Of a stretch of DNA of 64,000 nucleotides, positions 16,389 to 23,960 are shown piece by piece (positions within the stretch are counted from its first letter, which is position 1; every line of letters begins with the position of its first letter). Both the position numbers and the translations under genes were made by a program. This DNA comes from Candidatus Hydrogenedentota bacterium (GTDB taxonomy: Bacteria > Hydrogenedentota > Hydrogenedentia > Hydrogenedentales > JAEUWI01), in the NCBI GenBank assembly GCA_016791475.1, contig JAEUWI010000003.1, forward strand, positions 124,001-188,000. The letters are read 5' to 3'. Under the pieces are notes generated by a model, which was given only the letters and a program-made list of their open reading frames with translations, was not told the origin of the DNA and searched no databases.

Positions 16389-17468
16389 TCACGGCATCGC
16401 CAAAGGCTTGCTCGTTAACAGCCCTATGCCCCTGCCTGAGGTGCCGACCGCGTTGTAGAAGAGGTAGCGCGTATCGTTACTGGGGTTGTACACCAAAGAC
16501 ACCTTGTGGGCATGCTCCGCGTCCAGCCCACCGGGGTGACCGCCTGCTCGGTAGAGGGGCTCCGGGTCCACCGTCCACGTAAGAAGATCGCGCGAAAAGG
16601 CCGCCATGATGTGGGCATGGCCCTGACCTACACCGAAGAAGATCATGATCCAGTGATCGCCGTCGCGGTAGACCTTGGGGTCGGAGGAGAAGACCTCATT
16701 GAAGCTGCCTTTCGGCCCCACAGGGATGACGGGGTTCTTCGGGTGACGGCGCCAGTCGAGGAGATTCTCTGAAAAGGCTACACCCGATTGTTCCACACCG
16801 CCCTCGGCGGCGTTGTAAAAATTGTAGAAGCGCCCTTCGTACTCCACAAGCCACGGCTGATAAATGCAATCCTTTTCCCAGGTACCTGCGTCATCCTGAA
16901 AGATGGAAAGGATGGGCCGGTCCACCGCCCGACGCCAGGAAAGGCCATCGTCGCTCACCGCCACGCCTTCATAGCCGGGACGGAGCTCGTAGCCGCCCTG
17001 CCGGGGGTAGGCGCCGTAAAGTGACCAGTATCTCCCGTCGTGTTTCTTTAGCGTGCGCCGGTCATTGGTGCCGTAGCGCTCGTAGAGGTAGGCGCCCAGC
17101 ACCACACCGCCGTGGTCAAAACTACCCGCTTCACCAAAGCCCATGGCGAGGCGGGGCTGAGTCCAGCGAACCAAATCGGTGCTTTCGGCGATGTAGGACT
17201 GGTAGCCCCGGCCGTCGAATCCGATGAAGGACATAAACCACCGGGGATCGTCTGGAAGCTGGAATACCGTGGGGACGTCCGTCTTCTCGATGCCCGCGTG
17301 GCCTGGAATTTCGGGGGCCGCGGGTATCACAAGTTCGGGGTAGTAGTGCCAGCCGCGCCAGGGCGCCGACCATGCTGCGATGGTATCGGGAGAAATTTCC
17401 TCGCCGTTGACACGTACAACGGTAATTAGCAGCAGCGCGATCAGGATATGTGGACGAAGTATCGTCAT
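16389..17468 (-). CDS. Secreted five-bladed beta-propeller glycosidase-like protein (GH32/43/130-like)
   Basis: A 359-residue protein with a signal peptide (MTILRPHILIALLLITVVRVNG). The repeated pattern of bladed strands (YQSYIAESTDLVRW, GVAVSDDGLSWRRA, GVAFSENLLDWRRH, MAAFSRDLLTW) is typical of five-bladed propeller glycosidases and phosphorylases. Candidate acidic residues lie in TWEKDCIYQPW and FSSDPKVYRDGDHW. The exact family and substrate cannot be fixed by eye. Its start overlaps the stop of the Agl23-like gene by 4 bp, so they are co-translated. Confidence 0.78.
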   Translation of the reverse strand: MTILRPHILIALLLITVVRVNGEEISPDTIAAWSAPWRGWHYYPELVIPAAPEIPGHAGIEKTDVPTVFQLPDDPRWFMSFIGFDGRGYQSYIAESTDLVRWTQPRLAMGFGEAGSFDHGGVVLGAYLYERYGTNDRRTLKKHDGRYWSLYGAYPRQGGYELRPGYEGVAVSDDGLSWRRAVDRPILSIFQDDAGTWEKDCIYQPWLVEYEGRFYNFYNAAEGGVEQSGVAFSENLLDWRRHPKNPVIPVGPKGSFNEVFSSDPKVYRDGDHWIMIFFGVGQGHAHIMAAFSRDLLTWTVDPEPLYRAGGHPGGLDAEHAHKVSLVYNPSNDTRYLFYNAVGTSGRGIGLLTSKPLAMP

Positions 17469-19081
17469 GGGGCCGTCTCCGCGGGGCCGCTCCGCTTGGC
17501 CATGAAGGCATCCCAGAGCTCTTTTCGAATGAAGGTGGGCATGAGTACGCCGGGCCGCAGGCCATTCATTTCCACCTGATATTCATCTTTGAGCCGGGGC
17601 TGCAGGGCACCGGCGATCTCGGGGGAGGTCAAAATGACATCGGCGTCGGGGGATTCGGGAAAATTTGGCCAATAGCCCACATTCGGATAGCGCCGCAGAT
17701 ACCACGGCAGCGGCCAGTAGTCGCCGTCGAATCGGAAGACGTTGATGTGAATCTGATCGCCTCGGGGATGGACCGCGGCCAGATCGGTCACGCGCTCGGT
17801 CAAGCGGCGAATGGCGGAACTGGTATGGGCATAGACGTAAGGATTGCGCACATCCGCGCCGTAGGTGAACGACCCGCGCCACGCCTGGCCCGCGAGCTGA
17901 GCCGTGGCGGCCAAAATCAATACCCCGAACAGGAATCGAACCCATACTGCGCGCTGCAATCCTGTCAGGCATTGCGCCCCCAAGCCCGCCAGGAGGCAGA
18001 GGGGATGGAGGAAGATGAGGAGGTTCCAGGGCGTCTTGTAGGGAATCAGAGAGAAGCCCACAACGAGAAAGAGGGTGTAAAGTGCCAGGAAACGAGGAAA
18101 CGCCGCACCGCAGTCCACGATTGCCCCATCCCGATCGGTCCGATCCGTCTGATCGGTCCGATTAGGACCCCAAAGCCCCCACAAGACGCCGATCAGCCCC
18201 AAACCCAGTATCAGCCCTTCGCTCCACTTCGGGCCCGCCTCGCGGTAGGTCCAGGCCAGCAGCGAAATGTAGTAATACCACGGCTGATCGTGCAGGGCGC
18301 TGCTTCCGTGGCCTTCCGCGCGGTTGAGATAGGTCGTGTAGGTCAGGAGCGAATCCAGCGGACCGCGCCAGTGCGTGAAAAACGAGGAGAAAAAGAGCAC
18401 CGAAATCGCCAGGGCGAGCCCCAATCCCGCGCCGAGGTGCCTCCAGTTCAGGGTCAGGGCTATTGCCCGCCGCGCGACGAATTTCTCCCACGCGACGACA
18501 CAGGCCAGCGCCGCGACCATGGCGAAAACGACGAGTACGCTCGTTTCCTTCGTGGCGTGGAGGAGTCCCAGACAGAGCCCGGCTCCCAGCGCCCAGCCAA
18601 TGCGGCGGGAACTCAGGTAGTGGTGGCCGCACCAGAGCAACCCCGCCGCGAAAAAGACGAAGGAAATCTCCTGCACGTAGTAGCGGCTGTAATACACCAG
18701 CCCGTGAGAGACCGCCGTCAACAGGGCGGCCCACAGTCCCGCCCGGCGATCGATGGGGGAGACAATCAGCCACGACAGCAACACCAGCCCCAGCCCGAAG
18801 AAAGCCGGGACGAGGCGGATCATGGGCTCGGTCATCTCCGCCGCGTTGTGCGCCCCGGCGATCCACAGAATCGGTAAAGTCAGATAGTAGAGCGTTGGCC
18901 CATGGTGCTCGAAGGGATCATAAGCATATTCGCCTTTCGCCAACAGCACGGAAGTCTTCATCGCTTGATTCGCCTCGTCGCCATGCATCGGGCGATAACC
19001 GAGGTCGTAGAAACGAAGTACGGCGGCGACGAGGAGGATGAGGGCCAGGGTGGCCACATGGAAAACGGGAAACTTCGTCAA
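17465..19081 (-). CDS. Agl23-like membrane glycosyltransferase (GT39/PMT type)
   Basis: A polytopic membrane protein of about 538 residues. The segment after the first helix, RPMHGDEANQAMKT, carries the acidic pair typical of ArnT/PMT-type transferases, and EHHGPTLYYLTLP follows. Both are hallmarks of the Agl23-like family, which transfers sugars from polyprenyl carriers outside the membrane. About ten hydrophobic segments are visible. The frame is open to 19282, but that part encodes the inverted repeat at 19126-19200, so I chose the TTG at 19081. A stretch NRTDQTDRTDRD in a loop is encoded by a palindromic repeat found elsewhere. The start is uncertain. Confidence 0.8.
   Translation of the reverse strand: MTKFPVFHVATLALILLVAAVLRFYDLGYRPMHGDEANQAMKTSVLLAKGEYAYDPFEHHGPTLYYLTLPILWIAGAHNAAEMTEPMIRLVPAFFGLGLVLLSWLIVSPIDRRAGLWAALLTAVSHGLVYYSRYYVQEISFVFFAAGLLWCGHHYLSSRRIGWALGAGLCLGLLHATKETSVLVVFAMVAALACVVAWEKFVARRAIALTLNWRHLGAGLGLALAISVLFFSSFFTHWRGPLDSLLTYTTYLNRAEGHGSSALHDQPWYYYISLLAWTYREAGPKWSEGLILGLGLIGVLWGLWGPNRTDQTDRTDRDGAIVDCGAAFPRFLALYTLFLVVGFSLIPYKTPWNLLIFLHPLCLLAGLGAQCLTGLQRAVWVRFLFGVLILAATAQLAGQAWRGSFTYGADVRNPYVYAHTSSAIRRLTERVTDLAAVHPRGDQIHINVFRFDGDYWPLPWYLRRYPNVGYWPNFPESPDADVILTSPEIAGALQPRLKDEYQVEMNGLRPGVLMPTFIRKELWDAFMAKRSGPAETAP
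18131..18166. repeat. GATCGGTCCGAT-type palindromic repeat inside a coding gene
   Basis: The run of CGATCGGTCC / GATCCGTCT / GATCGGTCC units is read in frame as TDQTDRTDRD in the membrane glycosyltransferase. Related units occur in the intergenic stretches 50475-50533 and 55100-55152, in both orientations. Confidence 0.75.
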
Positions 19082-19125
19082 TGTATCTCTGTGCCTTCGT
19101 AGTCTATGTGGCGGTAGCCAATGAA

Positions 19126-19200
19126 AACCTATGTGTTCTTTCCGTTCTTTTTGGTTAGATTCCTTTTGAACCACAAAGAACGCAAAGAACACATAGGTCT
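19126..19200. repeat. Imperfect inverted repeat of the 'cacaaagaacgcaaagaacac' type
   Basis: CCTATGTGTTCTTTCCGTTC near 19128 and GAACGCAAAGAACACATAGG near 19179 are nearly perfect complements, with arms of about 30 bp around a short spacer. It lies between the first discoidin-like gene and the Agl23-like gene and would form a long hairpin in the transcript, possibly a terminator or processing site. Confidence 0.7.
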
Positions 19201-19244
19201 CCGCTGCAAGACTTCGGTTAAGTCCGAGTGTGTTGCGGCTGATG

Positions 19245-19955
19245 TCAATTATCTGATTTCTTACCCCATACTTCGATTTCAACTACTTGGTTCGTGGACG
19301 TGTTCGTGTTGCCGTTGCCGTAAAAGCGAATGTAGCGGGCCTTGATTCCCTTCAGATCGAAAAGTCGTCCGTAGTTTCTTTCCAGGTACTCCTTGTCTTT
19401 TCCCGCGCCCAGATGAGAAGTGTTGTCGATATCGTTGTTGTAAAACTCGGTTACGTCCTTCTTGAACTCAGGATCGTTCGAGGCCTGACCTATGACATCA
19501 AAATAAATATGGATTCCACGGAAGTTGTGCCAAAGGAGGATGGCATAGACCTCGAATTCTTCCTGGAGGTCGACCTGAGTCCATTGTAACCCTTCGGGAA
19601 GTTCCAGAACGTTTTCTGGTTCGTAGCCTTTCTTGCCATCAACCACTTGTTCCAGTTTTCCCCGCAGCGGCGAAGCACTGGAGCTTACAGGCTTTTGCCT
19701 GGAGACAATTGCGGTGCCCACGGGCGCTTTAAACGGTGGACGTTCCTTATAGGTAAACTCCTCCAAATTCGGAAACCATCCATCCAGAGGCGTGCCCCCA
19801 AAGAATGGCTCGGGCAGCTCAAATTGTAATTCGGCTTCTTCGGGAAGTTGCTCTTCGCCGTGGACGGGCTGGATGGCGGTCCATAGACTGGCGAAGAGCA
19901 ACACAGCAATCCACATGGTTTTCCCATCCGTTATTCTGAATTCTCTATTCACCAT
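19245..19955 (-). CDS. Discoidin-like (F5/8 type C) secreted protein, paralogue 1
   Basis: A 236-residue protein with an internal signal-peptide-like segment (MWIAVLLFASLWTAIQPVHG). It is the most divergent of five adjacent paralogues. It keeps the shared pattern: FFGGTPLDGWFPNLE, GLQWTQVDLQEEFEVYAIL, FYNNDIDNTSHLGAGKDKEY, and a C-terminal EIEVWGK. The later half matches the F5/8C galactose-binding jelly-roll (WxQxDL, RYIRFYG, EIEVWG). I chose ATG 19955, which overlaps the stop of paralogue 2 by 11 bp; the alternative ATG 19916 gives a shorter n-region. It has WHNFRG where the others have WHFHEG. Ligand unknown; a sugar or surface ligand is inferred. Confidence 0.85.
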   Translation of the reverse strand: MVNREFRITDGKTMWIAVLLFASLWTAIQPVHGEEQLPEEAELQFELPEPFFGGTPLDGWFPNLEEFTYKERPPFKAPVGTAIVSRQKPVSSSASPLRGKLEQVVDGKKGYEPENVLELPEGLQWTQVDLQEEFEVYAILLWHNFRGIHIYFDVIGQASNDPEFKKDVTEFYNNDIDNTSHLGAGKDKEYLERNYGRLFDLKGIKARYIRFYGNGNTNTSTNQVVEIEVWGKKSDN

Positions 19956-20610
19956 TTGCCTTCTTCCCCCAAACCTCAATCTCGACATAGTTGTTAAAAT
20001 CATTCGCCGTATTTCCCCGGCTCGAAAACCGCACGTAGCGCCCGGTCTTCCCCTTAAGCTCAAAGAGACGCCCATCGCTAATGTCGATGTACTCTTTGTC
20101 CTCGCCCTGGCCGAGGCCACTGGAATTGTCGAAATCGTTGTTGTAAAACGTCGTCACGCCGGTCTTGAACTCCGGGTCGTCGGAGATCTGGCCGATCACG
20201 TCGAAATAGACCCGGGCGCCTTCATGAAAGTGCCAGAGGAGGATCGCGTGGATGGCGTGGGGGGCTTCCAGGTCGATCTGAACCCACTGGGTGCCCTCCG
20301 GCAACTCCACCAGGCTCGTCTTGCCGAATTCTTTGTTGCCGTCGTTGATCTGCTTCAATTCGCCGATGGTGGGCGCAGCGCTGGCGGTCACGGGCTTGCC
20401 CAGCGACACCACGGACGTGCCCCTCGGGGCGAGTACCGGCTTCCGCTCGGGGTAGAGCGTCGATTCCAGCTTGGGACTCCAATAGGAGATCACCGTGCCG
20501 CCGTAAAAGGCTTTCGGCAGTTCAAATTTCAGCGCCTCCTGCTCCTCGGCGAAGACCGGTGAGAGCAGCAAGGTGGAGACCATTAATGCAATTCGAATTG
20601 GTGAATTCAT
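19945..20610 (-). CDS. Discoidin-like (F5/8 type C) secreted protein, paralogue 2
   Basis: A 221-residue secreted protein. The start at 20610 gives a clean signal peptide (MNSPIRIALMVSTLLLSPVFA). The conserved blocks are LPKAFYGGTVISYWSPKLE, GTQWVQIDLEAPHAIHAILLWHFHEG, FYNNDFDNSSGLGQGEDKEY and RYVRFSSRGNTANDFNNYVEIEVWG. The beta-rich C-terminal half fits an F5/8C fold. It is translationally coupled to paralogue 1 and separated from paralogue 3 by a 600-bp gap holding a large palindrome. Function is unknown; it lacks catalytic motifs and is probably a binding protein. Confidence 0.87.
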   Translation of the reverse strand: MNSPIRIALMVSTLLLSPVFAEEQEALKFELPKAFYGGTVISYWSPKLESTLYPERKPVLAPRGTSVVSLGKPVTASAAPTIGELKQINDGNKEFGKTSLVELPEGTQWVQIDLEAPHAIHAILLWHFHEGARVYFDVIGQISDDPEFKTGVTTFYNNDFDNSSGLGQGEDKEYIDISDGRLFELKGKTGRYVRFSSRGNTANDFNNYVEIEVWGKKANGE

Positions 20611-20808
20611 GCGTACTTCAAAACCTTTCGCAACTAAAAAAACTGGCGGGTCCGATCCCGCTGTCAATGGTTAAGAATATGGTTCATCCGGTTTCAGCGT
20701 ACGTTTTCCATTGGAGTCGAGAGCGCATGCGGCTTCTGCTCTTTTTCTTCGAGAAGTCTCGCAAGAAAAGCCCACCACCGCCCCAGACTCTTTTTTATTT
20801 TCGTTTTT

Positions 20809-21127
20809 GCCCCGGAGGGGCTACGGAACTTAGCCCAGGGTGAAGCGAGGTACGAGCGAAACCCTGGGAAACCGAGTGGCGATATGGCTCAACCCCCAAA
20901 GGGGGTGACGGAAACGCTGTCAATTCCATCGGAGACCGGTTGATTTTGATGTCTTGACACCATCAAAAGCAACAGTCTACACATAGATTCTCGTGTCGAG
21001 AGCGCTTTACCTCAGCTCGTCTTCCGCCACTCCCTTCGGGAGTTTAAGACATGGGTATTCCGCAGATCCCAGCGTTTCGCTCGTTCCTCTCTTCACGCTG
21101 GGCTAAGTTCCGCGGCCCCTCCGGAGC
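20809..21127. repeat. 319-bp inverted repeat with arms of about 65 bp
   Basis: The left arm (20809-20872) and right arm (21062-21127) match almost throughout when one is reversed. Shared pieces include CCGGAGGGG, GGAACTTAGCCCAG and ACGAGCGAAAC. Smaller hairpins (CCCCCAAAGGGGG, ACTCCCTTCGGGAGT) sit inside. The whole gap 20611-21207 has no gene that I can support. This resembles the dispersed palindromic repeats common in planctomycete-like genomes. Confidence 0.78.
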
Positions 21128-21207
21128 CAGGACAATCGCAAAAAGGTTAACGCGCGCGATCGCAACAAAAGTGAAAATGTACGATCAAACCTGATGAACC
21201 AACGACA

Positions 21208-21873
21208 TCATTTTCCCCATACCTCCACTTCGATAAAGTGGTTGAAGTCGCTGGCCGTGCTGCCTTTGCCGTAGACACGCAGGTAGCGGCCCTTGGCACC
21301 CTTGGCATCGATTAGGCGGCCCTGGTAGCTCTCCTGATACTCGTTGTCTTCCCCGACGCCGAGGCCGGCGGAATTGTCGAAATCGTTGTTGTACAGCGTG
21401 GATACGCCGGTCTTGAACTCAGGATCCTCGGAAAGTTGAACCACCAGATCGAAGTATACCCGCTGCCCTTCGTGAAAGTGCCAGATCAGCACGGCATAGA
21501 GGGTACTCGACTTCTCCAAGTCGATTTGCACCCACTGGAGCCCTTCCGGGAGTTCGATCTGGCTCGTTGTCGCATAGTCCTTGTCCCCGTCGGTGAGGCG
21601 CTTCAACTCACCAACCGTCGGATCGGCGCTGGCTTTTACCGGCTTGCCCTTCGAGATTATGGCGGTGCCTTTGGGCGCCATAAAGGGCGCGCGAGGTTTG
21701 ATGCTTTTTTCTTCAAGCTTCGGTCCCCAGTAGTTAATGGGCGTCCCGCCGAAAAACTCCCGGGGTAGATCTATCTTGATGGCTTCGGTCTCTTCGGCAC
21801 GGGCACCCGCGCACGAAATGAGGGCAGCGGTGGCAAAGACGCAGAGTTTGCGAGTGAGTTCCTGGATGTTCAT
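21208..21873 (-). CDS. Discoidin-like (F5/8 type C) secreted protein, paralogue 3
   Basis: A 221-residue secreted protein starting MNIQELTRKLCVFATAALISC with AAGGAGG just before the ATG. A cleavage site is likely after AGARA. The domain shows LPREFFGGTPINYWGPKLE, GLQWVQIDLEKSSTLYAVLIWHFHEG, DDPEF-like EDPEFKTGVSTLYNNDFDNSAGLGVGEDNEY, and it ends FNHFIEVEVWGK. It is close to the domains of paralogues 4 and 5. It lies 85 bp downstream of the sigma-factor fusion on the same strand, so the two may share a transcript. Confidence 0.9.
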   Translation of the reverse strand: MNIQELTRKLCVFATAALISCAGARAEETEAIKIDLPREFFGGTPINYWGPKLEEKSIKPRAPFMAPKGTAIISKGKPVKASADPTVGELKRLTDGDKDYATTSQIELPEGLQWVQIDLEKSSTLYAVLIWHFHEGQRVYFDLVVQLSEDPEFKTGVSTLYNNDFDNSAGLGVGEDNEYQESYQGRLIDAKGAKGRYLRVYGKGSTASDFNHFIEVEVWGK

Positions 21874-21957
21874 GGTGCCTCCTTAATGGTTGTCACAATA
21901 TATCTTGGATTATTCCACGTTCGGGCTGATTTGTCGGCGCATACTGGAACCAGCGAG

Positions 21958-23847
21958 TCACTTGCCCCAGACCTCCACTTCAATAAAGTGGTTGAAGTCG
22001 CTGGCGGTGCTGCCTTTGCCGTAGACGCGGAGGTAACGGCCCCTGACACCCTTGGCGTCGATGAGGCGTCCCTTGTTGCTCTCGATGTATTCCTTGTCTT
22101 CGCCCGCGCCCAGACCGGCGGAGTTGTCGTAGTCGTTGTTGTAGATCGTCGTCACGCCCCTGTTGAACTCGGGGTCGTCGGATACCTGGGCCACGAGGTC
22201 GAAATAGATCCGTTTGCCTTCGTGGAAATGCCACACGAGCACGGCGTAGATTTCGCTGGTCTTTTCCAGGTCAATCTGCACCCACTGCAGGCCTTCGGGG
22301 AGTTCGATGAGGCTGGTCTTGGCGTAGTTCTTGTCTCCGTCGGTCAGTTGCTTCAGCGTGCCCACCGTGGGCTCGCTGCTGGTCGTAACGGGTTTACCGG
22401 CGGAAATAATTGTCGTCCCGCTGGGAGCCAGGAACGGGGGACGCTCCTTGTAATCTTCCGCTTCAAGATTCGGACCCCAATAGTCGAGGGGCGTGCCGCC
22501 GAAGAAGGCTTCGGGGAGCTCTACCTGAATAGGCTCCATCGTGCTGGCTACCGCAAACGGTTCGGACTCCGGTGTGGCTTCTTCCGGATCTACAACGGAA
22601 GTGGCTGGAGCTGTTTCATGCTCGGGACGCTCAACTACGGGAGACTCTACCGAAGGCATCTTCCCGGTCTGATCGGGCGCGGGTTTGGGCTCCAGCGGTG
22701 GCTCAGCCACTGCAAGCACGTCGTCCGTGGATACTGAATCCCTGGTCTCCGGCGATTCAACCGGTGGCACAGGCGTTGGTATTTCAGTTTCGGCCTCTGG
22801 CGTAGGACGCAGCGGTTGTTCATCTGAGGCTACTCGATCTTTTTCGGGCCTGGAATCCTCGGTCTCGGACGATTCAACGGGTGGCAATGAGGACGCCACT
22901 TCGGTTGCGGGTTCCGGCATGGGATTCTGCGGCTGTTCATTCGAAGCAGCAAGGTCCTCTTCTGGGGCAGGCTCTTCGACCACCGTAGCCGCAACCGACG
23001 GTACCTGCACAGGCACCGTATTCCCCATTTCGGGCGATTCAACAGGCGCGGTGGAGGTGACCTGACTCGTGGGGGATTCGATGGGCGGAGTCCCCGTCTT
23101 CAGCGTCCAGGCAATAAGGCCAGCGAGCGCCGCGAGGACGATGATACCGAAAACTTTCGATGCGACAAGGGTACTCTTTCGGGACGGTACGGCGCGAGGT
23201 GTGGAAGGGACATTTCCCGCACCCGCGAGGGACAACTTGCCCAGGTTGGCGGCCAGGTTGGCACTGACCATCTCAGAAGTGCTCTCTTCGAGGGCGGTGC
23301 CCACTACGCTGGCGGATGCGGTTATGCCACGGCGATGAAGATCCCTGCGAACACGCTCGATTCCCTTGTTGATGCGGTAGCGAACCGTTGGATCCGCAAT
23401 CCCCAGTTCGCGACCGATCTCGGCGTGGGTCTGTCCTTTGAGAAAATGTCGAATGATGGATTCACGATACTTTACCGGCAAACTCGCAATGGCCTCGTCG
23501 ATATGGGGGTAGATGTCATCCCAACCGACTGTGTAACTCGAAGGCCGACCCATGGCATATTGGATTTCCCTCTCGCGCCTGCGGGACTCCCGCTTAAGCC
23601 GATCCAGGCAGCGGTGCGTGGCCAGCGTGTGGAGCAGTCCCCCCAACGAATTTCCGACCAGGGTGTGAACGGCGCCCAGTTCCATGAAACACTCCTGGGT
23701 CACATCCTCCGCGTCCGCGCGATTGCGCAGAATCCGGTTGCATGTGTTGAACACCATGCCCGAGTGGCGCATGACCAGAAGGGTGAATGCCTCGCTATCG
23801 GAACTTTGTTGCCACCGTCGCAACAGGGCCACATCGGAAATGTCCAT
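21958..23847 (-). CDS. Membrane-tethered ECF sigma factor fused to a discoidin-like domain (paralogue 4)
   Basis: A 629-residue fusion. Residues 1-170 are a full ECF sigma factor: region 2 with RNRADAEDVTQECFMELG (42-59) and region 4 with the helix-turn-helix GQTHAEIGRELGIADPTVRYRI (138-159). One membrane helix is at about 232-249 (VFGIIVLAALAGLIAWTL). Residues about 251-436 are a Pro/Glu/Ser linker with three or more imperfect repeats around PPVESPET. The last 193 residues are the discoidin-like domain shared with the neighbours. GGAGG lies five bases before the ATG. The inferred topology is sigma in the cytoplasm and sensor outside. No separate anti-sigma gene is adjacent. The frame is unbroken with uniform codon use, so the fusion looks real. 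Confidence 0.9.
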   Translation of the reverse strand: MDISDVALLRRWQQSSDSEAFTLLVMRHSGMVFNTCNRILRNRADAEDVTQECFMELGAVHTLVGNSLGGLLHTLATHRCLDRLKRESRRREREIQYAMGRPSSYTVGWDDIYPHIDEAIASLPVKYRESIIRHFLKGQTHAEIGRELGIADPTVRYRINKGIERVRRDLHRRGITASASVVGTALEESTSEMVSANLAANLGKLSLAGAGNVPSTPRAVPSRKSTLVASKVFGIIVLAALAGLIAWTLKTGTPPIESPTSQVTSTAPVESPEMGNTVPVQVPSVAATVVEEPAPEEDLAASNEQPQNPMPEPATEVASSLPPVESSETEDSRPEKDRVASDEQPLRPTPEAETEIPTPVPPVESPETRDSVSTDDVLAVAEPPLEPKPAPDQTGKMPSVESPVVERPEHETAPATSVVDPEEATPESEPFAVASTMEPIQVELPEAFFGGTPLDYWGPNLEAEDYKERPPFLAPSGTTIISAGKPVTTSSEPTVGTLKQLTDGDKNYAKTSLIELPEGLQWVQIDLEKTSEIYAVLVWHFHEGKRIYFDLVAQVSDDPEFNRGVTTIYNNDYDNSAGLGAGEDKEYIESNKGRLIDAKGVRGRYLRVYGKGSTASDFNHFIEVEVWGK

Positions 23848-23900
23848 GAATGCCTCCAGAGTCTATTATCCTTATAGCGACACCGGAGAGGAAATCAGCA

Positions 23901-23940
23901 GAAAAATAAAAAGCGCCCCCGACGAGATGTCGGAGGCGTC
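23901..23940 (-). terminator. Rho-independent terminator after paralogue 5
   Basis: On the minus strand a GC-rich stem, GACGCCTCCGACA pairing with TGTCGGGGGCGC-like sequence (23913-23940), is followed by TTTTTATTTTTC. It separates the transcript of paralogue 5 from the sigma-factor fusion that starts 54 bases further on. Confidence 0.78.
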
Positions 23941-23960
23941 TAATGCTGCAATACGTGAGC

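Noticed and set aside
19082-19282. Extended N-terminus of the Agl23-like protein
   Set aside because: The extra codons run through a palindromic repeat and give a peptide unlike the family. A TTG at 19081 sits just before the first membrane helix.
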